A stretch of 60,638 bases of DNA from NCBI GenBank assembly GCA_016124425.1, contig WGNT01000004.1:1-60638 (forward strand), written 5' to 3'. Position numbers and translations under genes: made by a program. The notes under the pieces were generated by a model. That model saw only the letters and a program-made list of their open reading frames with translations, was not told the origin of the DNA and did no database searches. Source of the DNA: Cytophagales bacterium (GTDB taxonomy: Bacteria > Bacteroidota > Bacteroidia > Cytophagales > Cyclobacteriaceae). This document shows positions 43,504 through 51,510 of the stretch, piece by piece; positions within the stretch are counted from its first letter, which is position 1; each line of letters begins with the position of its first letter.

Positions 43504-46497
43504 ATGAAAAAAATACTTTATATCTCGTTCGCATTGTTTGCGATCATTATAGTGGCCTTGGTTGCTGTCCCTTTTTTCTTTAAGGACAAGATATTGGCTA
43601 AAGTGGACAAGGAAATCGCTGCAAATGTCAACGCCACCGTATTTTATGATAAGGATCAGGTTAGGCTTAGTATAGTGCGTAATTTCCCCAATATTTCTGC
43701 TACGATGGGCGATTTTGGTATTGTTGGTAATCCACCATTTGAAAAGGACACTTTGGTAAGCGCTGGGGAATTGCGCATAGATTTAAATTTGTTTTCGGTA
43801 TTGTTTGGTGATTATCCGGAGCTAACAGGAATGCAGCTGGAGGATGGGCGTCTTTCTATTAAGGTGCTTGCGGATGGTACAGCCAATTACGACATCTCCT
43901 ATCCGACCCAAGATGTCGAGGCCGCGGAAGCTGATTCTTCTGAGTTTAAGATTGGCATTAAGCATATTGAAGTCAACAACCTCGCGCTTGTCTATGATGA
44001 TCTGCAATCGGGATTTTTTTTGGCAATGGCAGGAATGGATATTACCGGAGGCGGAGACTTTACGTCAGAGATCTTTGATCTGGCTATTTCAGGTGGGGGC
44101 AACTTAGTCCGACTTGATTATGATGAGGTTAATTATCTGTCACAAAAGGAAATCAGCGTGGATACCGAAATTAACGTAGATCTCGAGAAAATGATCTTTA
44201 GCTTTAAGGAGGCTCTTGCAGAAATCAATGAATTTGCCTTCGGAATTGACGGTTCCGTCGGGCTTCCGGATGATGGAATAGCGCTAGACCTTGATTTCTT
44301 TGGGGAGGAAAACTCATTCAAAAGTATTCTTTCCTTAGTACCGGGAATGTATACTGCTTCTTTTGAAGGGCTCAGGACTTCCGGTGAAATGGACTTCAAG
44401 GGATTTGTGAAAGGGTTATATTCCGATGAGTCATTCCCTGCATTTCAGCTGGGCCTGCAGGTAACCGATGGCATGTTTCAGTACCCTGATTTGCCACGGC
44501 CTGTTCAAAATGTCAACATCGACTTGTTTGTGGATAATACAAGTGGTGAACTAGAACGGACGGAAATAAACCTCTCAGCATTTAATCTCCAGTTTGGCGA
44601 GCAACCTGTATCGGGCCGATTCTATGTGAAAGATCTAGTCACCTATGACATGGATGCCGAGCTTATCGGCCAGCTAGATTTGGAGGAATTGACATCAATT
44701 TTCCCGGTAGAGGGGATGGACCTAAATGGAAGCTTGGCAATCGATCTGAATGCTAAGGGAAGATATGACAGCATTTCAAATGTAATTCCTGCCATAGATG
44801 GTAGCGTGATCCTGACGGAGGGATATGTGAAAAGTGCGGAATACCCCGCCCCTATAGAAAACTTAACTGTGAGATCGACTTTTTCTAATCCATCTGGACG
44901 CATGCAGGATTTCTTGATTGATGTATCCACCTTTGGCTTTGATTTAGATGGTGAGACAGTTTCGGGACGTATCAAACTACAGGATTTAGATCAGCTAAAC
45001 TGGGATTTTGCTCTTCGTGGAGGATTAGATCTGGGGAAACTGGCAGCAGTTTTCTCGATGGAAGATGTTATTCTTGAGGGGCATGTGAACGCTGATATCG
45101 AATCCAAGGGAAGCTATGCAGATGTGGAAGCCGAACGGTATGACCGTGTTGAGGCCCGTGGAGATTTACAAATAGAAGATCTGTTTTACGCCGATTTGGA
45201 CCTTCCTCAAGGAATACGAATTACTGAAAGTAGCGCGACATTCTCACCTTCAAAAATCGGTTTGACAAGCTTTGAAGGACGGCTTGGCGAAAGCCCAGTG
45301 TCTGCCACAGGGAGCCTGACCAATTACATAGACTTTATAGCTGGGGCTTCAGATGCGTTGCTTCAAGGAAATTTGTCCATTACCTCCAGTAGCTTTAACG
45401 TAAATGAGTGGATGACTTCCAGCTCTTCTGATACCACTTCAGAAGCTATGGAAGTGATATCGTTACCCAAAAACATAAATTTTACAATGATTGTGGAAGC
45501 TGATGAGATACGCTACGATAATCTCGTGCTAAAAAATGCGCAAGGGACTATGAACTTGGTTGACGGCATCTTGTCGTTTACAAATTTCAAAACGCAGACG
45601 CTTGGTGGGCAAATGGCTTTTACAGGGACGTACAACAGTCAGGATATAACTAGCCCGTTGTTTGACTTTACGTTTGACGTTTCTTCATTAAGCATTCAGG
45701 AGGCATTTAGGTCATTCAATACCATACAAACCTTTGCTCCTATAGCAGAACATATCTCCGGGGATTTTGCCACCAATTTCAAGTTAGCAGGTGTTCTTGG
45801 GCAAGATATGATGCCCGTGCTTTCCTCGTTAGATGGCCGTGGGCTAATTAAACTTGCGGAGACAGCCATTCGGGACAGTCAAGTAATAAGAGGCATCACG
45901 AGTATTACTGGCCTGAATGAGTCCGCGTCGCTGGCGCTAAGACCGCTAAATATACAGGCGGTAATTGAAGACGGAATGTTGAAAATACCTCCTTTTGACT
46001 TAACGCTATGGGAGTATCAAGCAGAGGTTCAAGGAAACACAGGCTTTGATGGATCAATAAACTACTTAGTGTCGTTGCAGGTTCCCGTGGAGAAATTTGG
46101 CTCGCAAGTGACTAGTTTGATCTCCGGCCTTACAGGTTCAGCGATTAGCGGTACGTCAGTACCTTTGGCGTTCAATATTGGCGGCACTTACAGCGATCCG
46201 AAGATCGGACTAGCTTCCGGGGAAAATCTAAATACGTATTTAAGTGGCTTTCTTCAGTCCCGCACAAGTTCGGCGACAAATCAACTCAAAGAAGACGTTG
46301 CTGCGGAGTTTCAGGCGAAGGAAGATAGCCTTCGACAGGAAATAAAGCAAAAAGCGGCAGCAGCTAAAGACAGTGTTCAGACAGAAGCGAACCGGATTAT
46401 AGAACAGTCAAAAGATAAGGCTAAAGAAGAAGTGAAAAACGTTTTACGAAACCTGACCCGTCCTAGGCCTCAAAACCAGCCAAATCCCCAGCCTTAG
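43504..46497 (+). CDS. AsmA family protein (large, 997 aa)
   Basis: A 997-residue protein with one N-terminal membrane helix (residues 5-25) and a very long periplasmic part built of repeated beta segments, the bridge-like RBG/Vps13-type architecture known for AsmA, TamB and YhdP. The C-terminal AsmA_2-like portion (about 640-900) is followed by a coiled coil rich in Lys/Glu/Gln (about 920-980, QLKEDVAAEFQAKEDS and EANRIIEQSKDKAKEEV) and a Pro-rich end. AsmA proteins are proposed to carry phospholipids from inner to outer membrane. The stop is 2 bases from that of the convergent AEC gene. Confidence 0.8.
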   Translation: MKKILYISFALFAIIIVALVAVPFFFKDKILAKVDKEIAANVNATVFYDKDQVRLSIVRNFPNISATMGDFGIVGNPPFEKDTLVSAGELRIDLNLFSVLFGDYPELTGMQLEDGRLSIKVLADGTANYDISYPTQDVEAAEADSSEFKIGIKHIEVNNLALVYDDLQSGFFLAMAGMDITGGGDFTSEIFDLAISGGGNLVRLDYDEVNYLSQKEISVDTEINVDLEKMIFSFKEALAEINEFAFGIDGSVGLPDDGIALDLDFFGEENSFKSILSLVPGMYTASFEGLRTSGEMDFKGFVKGLYSDESFPAFQLGLQVTDGMFQYPDLPRPVQNVNIDLFVDNTSGELERTEINLSAFNLQFGEQPVSGRFYVKDLVTYDMDAELIGQLDLEELTSIFPVEGMDLNGSLAIDLNAKGRYDSISNVIPAIDGSVILTEGYVKSAEYPAPIENLTVRSTFSNPSGRMQDFLIDVSTFGFDLDGETVSGRIKLQDLDQLNWDFALRGGLDLGKLAAVFSMEDVILEGHVNADIESKGSYADVEAERYDRVEARGDLQIEDLFYADLDLPQGIRITESSATFSPSKIGLTSFEGRLGESPVSATGSLTNYIDFIAGASDALLQGNLSITSSSFNVNEWMTSSSSDTTSEAMEVISLPKNINFTMIVEADEIRYDNLVLKNAQGTMNLVDGILSFTNFKTQTLGGQMAFTGTYNSQDITSPLFDFTFDVSSLSIQEAFRSFNTIQTFAPIAEHISGDFATNFKLAGVLGQDMMPVLSSLDGRGLIKLAETAIRDSQVIRGITSITGLNESASLALRPLNIQAVIEDGMLKIPPFDLTLWEYQAEVQGNTGFDGSINYLVSLQVPVEKFGSQVTSLISGLTGSAISGTSVPLAFNIGGTYSDPKIGLASGENLNTYLSGFLQSRTSSATNQLKEDVAAEFQAKEDSLRQEIKQKAAAAKDSVQTEANRIIEQSKDKAKEEVKNVLRNLTRPRPQNQPNPQP

Positions 46498-46499
46498 GG

Positions 46500-47420
46500 T
46501 TAGTTGCTTTCCACCAAAAAATACCATAAGGCCAAAGAAAAAAATGAAAGCGGAATTCCTAAACCTACTAGGAGGGATGCCATTTTGGGACGAAGGTCAT
46601 ACGCTGAAGCAATGATGGAGGATGTGATCATGGGCGCCATCCCCGCTTCTAGCACGCTGACCTTGTACAAAAGAGACTGTTCACCTTTTTGGTCCAACAG
46701 AGCCCCATAAAGCAAGAAAATAACAAGAGGGGCCAACAAAAGCTTGTATCCCAAGCCGTACCACAAATAGTGGTCTTTAATGTCCTTAAGATTAATTTGC
46801 AGCTGCATGCCAACAGCAATTAGTGCAATCGGAGTAAGCGTAGCTGCGAAGCTTTCTAAGATGGATTGGAAAGGTCCTGTGATCTCGATGCCCATGATAT
46901 TTATCGTTGCGGCTACCAAGAAGAATAGAAACGGAGGAAACAGGAGTACTTTCTTTGAGATATCCCGTTTTCTCATTTTTTCTGCGCCATATACCGAGGC
47001 CACAATGATTGCCAAACTGCTTACGACGATGAAAGAACCCGGTTGATCCACCAATACGGCAATTTTCAACCCTTCGGATCCATAAATCGCTTCTATGATC
47101 GGGTATCCTACAAATCCGGTGTTTGATAATCCCCCACAAATAATCAAACAGCCAATGGTATTTCTTTTCCATTGCAGTTTCTTACCGAGTGTACCAAATA
47201 GCACCCAGGTCAACGGGAAAATAATCCATGCCACCAAGATTGGGAGGAGAATGGCAATACTAAGCTCAACCCGCGAAATGTGAAGCAAAGAAATGGCGGG
47301 CAATACAACATAAATGAGATAGGCATTTAGCGTCCGAGGTGCATTTTCCGGGAATTCAGGAATTCTCCTCAACAAGACGCCGATGAGAATACATAAGATG
47401 ATAAGCAGGATATTGGTCAT
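46500..47420 (-). CDS. AEC family transporter (auxin efflux carrier/malonate-like)
   Basis: A 306-residue membrane protein with about ten helices in two inverted five-helix halves. The N-terminal half contains NTGFVGYPIIEAIYG, the re-entrant Pro/Gly element of the AEC family; LEAGMAPMITSSIIA is the corresponding element in the second half. These proteins export organic anions; the substrate is unknown. The gene converges on the AsmA gene with a 2-base gap and no terminator is visible between them. Confidence 0.85.
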   Translation of the reverse strand: MTNILLIILCILIGVLLRRIPEFPENAPRTLNAYLIYVVLPAISLLHISRVELSIAILLPILVAWIIFPLTWVLFGTLGKKLQWKRNTIGCLIICGGLSNTGFVGYPIIEAIYGSEGLKIAVLVDQPGSFIVVSSLAIIVASVYGAEKMRKRDISKKVLLFPPFLFFLVAATINIMGIEITGPFQSILESFAATLTPIALIAVGMQLQINLKDIKDHYLWYGLGYKLLLAPLVIFLLYGALLDQKGEQSLLYKVSVLEAGMAPMITSSIIASAYDLRPKMASLLVGLGIPLSFFSLALWYFLVESN

Positions 47421-47551
47421 AGCAGCGGGTGCAAAAGTAACAAATTAGTACCGAAATATAGGGTGGGTATTATAGGTAGCGTAGACTTAACAAAACCGTA
47501 ATGTCAAAAATCTGATTATCAATAGTATAAGCTATATTTTTACGCAAAAAC

Positions 47552-47782
47552 ATGATGAAACAAGTCCCCGTTATTCTAGAGGGAGAACCGGTAATCCCTT
47601 TTTCACAGCTAAATACGATGGAAATGAACTTTTTTGGTCTAGTGCTGGCTGAGCATGACATCAAAGTTATCCGCTTAGCATCTAAAGTAGTCGAGAAGGC
47701 TATTCCATATCCGGTTTACACGTATTGGATGGATTATTTGCAATTCTCCCAAGATCAGCCGAATCCATTGTTGGAAGTATAG
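47552..47782 (+). CDS. Small hypothetical protein (76 aa)
   Basis: Reads MMKQVPVILEGEPVIPF, then NFFGLVLAEHDIKVIRLASKVVEKAI, ending with YTYWMDYLQFSQDQPNP. The composition is that of a real globular protein and a -7-like TATATTTT precedes it by about 15 bases, but I know no family. It is flanked by the divergent AEC gene (131 bases) and the convergent unknown gene at 47794. Confidence 0.5.
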   Translation: MMKQVPVILEGEPVIPFSQLNTMEMNFFGLVLAEHDIKVIRLASKVVEKAIPYPVYTYWMDYLQFSQDQPNPLLEV

Positions 47783-47793
47783 CGTGTTGGTCC

Positions 47794-48168
47794 TTAGCCG
47801 AATCCAAAATGGGCTCGTTTTCCTTCAAAGAATGCTTCTAACTCCGTGTATATAATACTTTTCGCACGTGGGATTCCAGCTAATGTAAACTCTATTCTTC
47901 CCATACCTTTCCCGCTGTCAACTTCCATTCTTTCAATCATCGGGATGAGTTCTTGCAAACTCAGTGGGTCAGCGGATTTTGGAGGAGACAGCAGAATCGT
48001 ATTTCCGTAGAAATCTACCGCTTCAAAGTGAATCTCGCCATCGATAGCTGTAGCGTAAAGACATATCTCTTCACCCCAAGTGCTTTCGGGATAAGACAGC
48101 TTAACCAAAAGGACCTCATGTCCCAATCCCTCAAAGTAGGTTTCGGGCTTAAATTCAAAGTCAATCAT
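47794..48168 (-). CDS. Hypothetical protein (124 aa)
   Basis: A 124-residue soluble, acidic protein: MIDFEFKPETYFEGLG, YPESTWGEEICLYATAID, ISLQELIP-like helix region, and a C-terminal IPRAKSIIYTELEAFFEG. No signal peptide or membrane segment. I do not recognise a family. The codon pattern and the absence of a competing frame on the other strand support a real gene. It converges with the 76-aa gene (11 bases between stops); the two may be a lineage-specific pair. Confidence 0.55.
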   Translation of the reverse strand: MIDFEFKPETYFEGLGHEVLLVKLSYPESTWGEEICLYATAIDGEIHFEAVDFYGNTILLSPPKSADPLSLQELIPMIERMEVDSGKGMGRIEFTLAGIPRAKSIIYTELEAFFEGKRAHFGFG

Positions 48169-48675
48169 CGCTCAAAGATAATTTTTTTCTTTCGTTTAAC
48201 CCATAGGTTGGAACAGGACCCCTAAAAAGTCGCATCACGCTACGCAAAAATCGGGCGGAGCTATCTAGTCCCTTTATACACCGCGATTGCTGATACAGGT
48301 CTATAAGGACGAAACTGTAGCAACACAGGACACGATATGTCCGCTAGTGATACAGGGCATGTATACAGGTTTCTCGCGGTTTGTGCATAGAATTTTTTTT
48401 TTTGAAAAAATAGTTTTACGCTCGATGCAACCTTTTGAATGCGGCCTTTTTGGTTGATGACCTCCGTAACTGTCCGGTTTGAGGACACCCATTACGGTAT
48501 GCTGTTCTTATTCATTACAACAAATGCTCCGAAAATGCAGGATGCCAATATTCGGAATATGAAGGAGTTATGAAACTAACGTTGTTTTTAGGGGATATTA
48601 GGATACGTTGAAAATTGATGGAACAGCTTTCGCCATAAGCTAACCAAAAAGAAATCAACCAAAACGTATACAACT
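48169..48675. other. 507-base intergenic region with short repeats
   Basis: No credible gene. TGATACAGG occurs at 48291 and 48348; GGACA-cgata-TGTCC is a short palindrome between them, and GTATACAGG follows. A mini-frame MKLTLFLGDIRIR (48570-48611) sits behind a GGAG-type ribosome site, 64 bases before the secreted-protein gene. It could be a leader peptide or chance. Confidence 0.4.
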
Positions 48676-49248
48676 ATGAACATGTTAATCACATTAATCG
48701 CAGCAGTAGGGATTAGTTTCGCCTCCATCGACCTTCATTCAGGAAAAGGCCTCGCAGAAGTTACCGTTATAGAAACGCAAGATCAGAGCTTCAATTTAAC
48801 CATAAAGGAAGCTGTTGGCAAAGTATGGGTAACTATTTTAGATGAAAAGGGAAAATTAGTTGACAGAACATTGGTGAAGGCAGATGAAGCTGTGCGGGTA
48901 CCCTACAATTTAAGCAAGCTCCCGGCCGGAAACTACACCGTAAATGTCGCCAGCAAAGTGGAAACGGTAACATTCGACATCACTACAAAGAAGCCTGTTG
49001 AGAAGAAGCTCTTGGCTTACGCTAAAGTCCTAAATGACCAGACTGTACGCGTCAAGGTAGTGGGAATCGAAAAGCCCGGCGTTAAGGTCGTCTTCTTTGA
49101 AGAGCGCACCCACCGAAAGGTAGCAGCTGACTTTGTAAAGGAACCTGCCGGGTTTGCCAGAAACTACAGGCTCACAAAAATGAACCTTGACGAAGTGTAT
49201 ATGGAAGTTACTGACGCCTTGGGCAGAAAGAAAGTTTTTCATTTTTAA
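48676..49248 (+). CDS. Secreted beta-sandwich protein, two Ig-like repeats
   Basis: A 190-residue protein with a short leader (LITLIAAVGISFASIDL). Two beta modules of about 75 residues follow: module 1 with VTVIETQDQSFNLTIK, VWVTILDEKG and LPAGNYTVNV; module 2 with QTVRVKVVGIEKPGVKVVFFE and VYMEVTDALGRK (in part). The modules resemble each other, and the first resembles small secreted adhesin-like domains of Bacteroidetes, including those at Por-sorting tails. Function unknown. A strong terminator follows; a possible short upstream frame (48570) precedes it. Confidence 0.65.
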   Translation: MNMLITLIAAVGISFASIDLHSGKGLAEVTVIETQDQSFNLTIKEAVGKVWVTILDEKGKLVDRTLVKADEAVRVPYNLSKLPAGNYTVNVASKVETVTFDITTKKPVEKKLLAYAKVLNDQTVRVKVVGIEKPGVKVVFFEERTHRKVAADFVKEPAGFARNYRLTKMNLDEVYMEVTDALGRKKVFHF

Positions 49249-49281
49249 CTTCAGACCATCTTTTAATTTGACGGTAGATTA

Positions 49282-49310
49282 GCCCTCCATATAACGTATG
49301 GAGGGCTTTT
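49282..49310. terminator. Rho-independent terminator
   Basis: GCCCTCCATA (49282-49291) pairs perfectly with TATGGAGGGC (49297-49306) around 5 bases, followed by TTTTACTTTTT. It ends the secreted protein gene. Confidence 0.88.
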
Positions 49311-49395
49311 ACTTTTTAATATACCTACATGAAAAGCTGGTTAGACCTAAAAAGGCCAGTAGTGAAAGATTATCCTCTAAATGCATCACCGATTG

Positions 49396-49425
49396 TTGCT
49401 TTTGTCCGAATATAAGTTTTCTTTG
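49396..49425 (+). promoter_or_regulatory. Candidate promoter for the four-helix protein
   Basis: TTG at 49396-49398, 19-base spacer, TTTCTTTG at 49418-49425 (one mismatch to TAnnTTTG). Transcription would begin near 49433, which favours ATG 49446 over ATG 49437. Confidence 0.45.
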
Positions 49426-49445
49426 GGTTATAAAGTATGTTTCCT

Positions 49446-49895
49446 ATGAAAAGCAAAAAAGAACTAGTCCATGATTTGAATGATATTTTGGAAAGAAATT
49501 ATGATGTCGCCCAAGGATATAAAGACGCGGCCAGAAATGTTGACAATGATGCGCTTAGGGTTTTTTTTATCAACCAGGCAAAAGAGAGGATACGTATAGC
49601 GGAAGAGATAAAAAGCGAAATAAAACTATTGGGAGGCATGCCCGTAAAAGAAGGATCATTTCTTGGGTTATTTACCCGGTCTTGGACGAATTTTAAAACA
49701 TCATTAAATCACGAAAATGAACGGGAAGTCATTGATGCCTGCATCACGGGGGAAGAGAAATCTCTTCGGGAATACCAAGCCTTGCTGAAAACAAAGGTAC
49801 ATTTATCAGAGAGGTTAATTTCCGAACTTGAGAACCACAAGGTACAGACGGAAAAGGCAATCAATGAACTCGAAGGAGTCAGGCGAAAATTTTAA
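49446..49895 (+). CDS. PA2169 family four-helix-bundle protein (DUF2383)
   Basis: A 149-residue all-helical protein: KELVHDLNDILERNYDVAQGYKDAA (in part), FFINQAKERIRIAEEIKSEI (in part), NHENEREVIDACITGEEKSLREY (in part) and a final long helix. The pattern matches ferritin-like/DUF2383 proteins of the PA2169 group, which are general-stress proteins of unknown reaction; the E-x6-Y and E-x2-H positions of a di-iron site are only partly recognisable. The promoter position favours start 49446. It stands alone. Confidence 0.75.
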   Translation: MKSKKELVHDLNDILERNYDVAQGYKDAARNVDNDALRVFFINQAKERIRIAEEIKSEIKLLGGMPVKEGSFLGLFTRSWTNFKTSLNHENEREVIDACITGEEKSLREYQALLKTKVHLSERLISELENHKVQTEKAINELEGVRRKF

Positions 49896-50160
49896 TCGAT
49901 GTAGCTTGAGGGTTCTTTTTTGGGTTAAACTATGGTTCGACAAAACATTCTTGCCTATTTAGGTTTATCCAGTATGGATTTGGCATTGTTTTTATTGCCC
50001 GAGGAAAGAAGCGATACATAAATTAATGAATTTGAAAATGAGGAACACTCACACAGACGGATAATCAATTAGGATGCGAGATTCTTCCGATTCTGATCGG
50101 GACAAGTTCTGACCTATGAAAGTCAAATTAAAAACAGATGAATAAATTTCTACACGTTAT

Positions 50161-51486
50161 ATGAAAAAAAACATCGTACTGCTTACCAGCATCTACCTGA
50201 TTAGTTTTTGGGTACAGGCTCAAAATTCCATTGATTTCAAAGAGGTCACGTTGGATAATGGATTGCACGTAATCATGCACAAGGACAACAGCACGCCGAT
50301 TGTCGCGGTATCCGTGCTGTACCATGTAGGCTCAAAAAACGAAAAGCCCGACAGGACAGGGTTTGCCCATTTTTTCGAGCATCTTTTATTTGAAGGGACT
50401 GAAAACATTGGGCGAGGGGAATACATGAACAAAATCCAGGCAATTGGTGGGACGTTAAACGCGTTTACATCCAGCGACATCACTTATTACTATGAGATAG
50501 TGCCTTCAAATTACCTGGAGACTGCACTTTATATGGAAAGTGAACGGATGCTTCATCCGAAGATAGATCAAATTGGTGTGGACACACAACGAGACGTTAT
50601 TAAGGAAGAGAAGCGACAATCCTATGACAACCGCCCCTATGGGACTATTTTACCTGAGACCATGAAGCGTGCATTTAGCGAACATCCTTATCGATGGACG
50701 CCGATAGGGTCTATGGAAGATTTAGATGCCGCTCGATTGGAGGAGTTCATAGACTTTCACAAGTCCTTTTATGTTCCAAATAATGCCACCCTTACTATCG
50801 CTGGGGACATTGACTATGCGCAGGCTGAAGCCTGGGCCAGAGCCTATTTCGAAGACATTCCTGCGGGTCCGGATGATTTCTTTCGACCAGATGTAAAAGA
50901 ACCAGTTAAGATGTCGGAAATCAGGGATGTCATCTACGATAATGTTCAGATACCCGCGATTATTCAAGCGTATAACCTCCCGCCTAAAAACCACCCGGAT
51001 TCTTACGCCTTGGAAATGCTATCGACCTACCTGACAGGAGGAAATTCATCACTTATGACCAAAGAGCTTGTGGATAAGCAGCAAAAGGCACTGGGGGTTC
51101 AGGCGATTCCTTTAGATTTGGAAGATGGAGGCGTTTTTATTATGTATGCCCTTACCAATATGGGGGTGGATCCTGTAGAACTGGAATCAGAAATAGACAA
51201 GCTGCTAAACGATGTAAGAACGAACGGTATTTCTGAAAGGGATTTTCAAAAGTTACAAAACATCATCGAAAATGACTTGGTTAGCAAAAACAGTTCCATG
51301 GAAGGCTTGGCACAAAACCTTGCGGAAGCCCACGTGTTCTATGGCGGTACAAATTATGTGAATGAAGAACTGGATTATTTTCGCAAAGTCAAGCGAGAGG
51401 ATATCCAACGGGTCGCTGAAAAGTACATCAATCTGGATGGAAGGGTTGTGCTTTATTACCTGCCAAAATCCGCACAGTCTGAATAG
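50161..51486 (+). CDS. M16 metallopeptidase, catalytic subunit (PqqF/insulinase-like)
   Basis: A 441-residue exported M16 protease. After a signal peptide (about 1-21, FWVQAQ) comes the inverted zinc motif H-x-x-E-H at residues 70-74 (HFFEH) and a distal Glu at about residue 150 (DVIKEEKRQSYDN), giving a complete site. The second half (LPPKNHPDSYALEML, TYLTGGNSSLMTKEL) lacks the R-x(5)-Y substrate-binding pair, where Lys residues occur instead (TKELVDKQQK). The protein is probably one half of a heterodimer with the next gene, 24 bases downstream. Location: periplasm. Such pairs degrade small peptides. Confidence 0.88.
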   Translation: MKKNIVLLTSIYLISFWVQAQNSIDFKEVTLDNGLHVIMHKDNSTPIVAVSVLYHVGSKNEKPDRTGFAHFFEHLLFEGTENIGRGEYMNKIQAIGGTLNAFTSSDITYYYEIVPSNYLETALYMESERMLHPKIDQIGVDTQRDVIKEEKRQSYDNRPYGTILPETMKRAFSEHPYRWTPIGSMEDLDAARLEEFIDFHKSFYVPNNATLTIAGDIDYAQAEAWARAYFEDIPAGPDDFFRPDVKEPVKMSEIRDVIYDNVQIPAIIQAYNLPPKNHPDSYALEMLSTYLTGGNSSLMTKELVDKQQKALGVQAIPLDLEDGGVFIMYALTNMGVDPVELESEIDKLLNDVRTNGISERDFQKLQNIIENDLVSKNSSMEGLAQNLAEAHVFYGGTNYVNEELDYFRKVKREDIQRVAEKYINLDGRVVLYYLPKSAQSE

Positions 51487-51510
51487 TTTTGATCTTAAAA
51501 AAGCTAAGTT

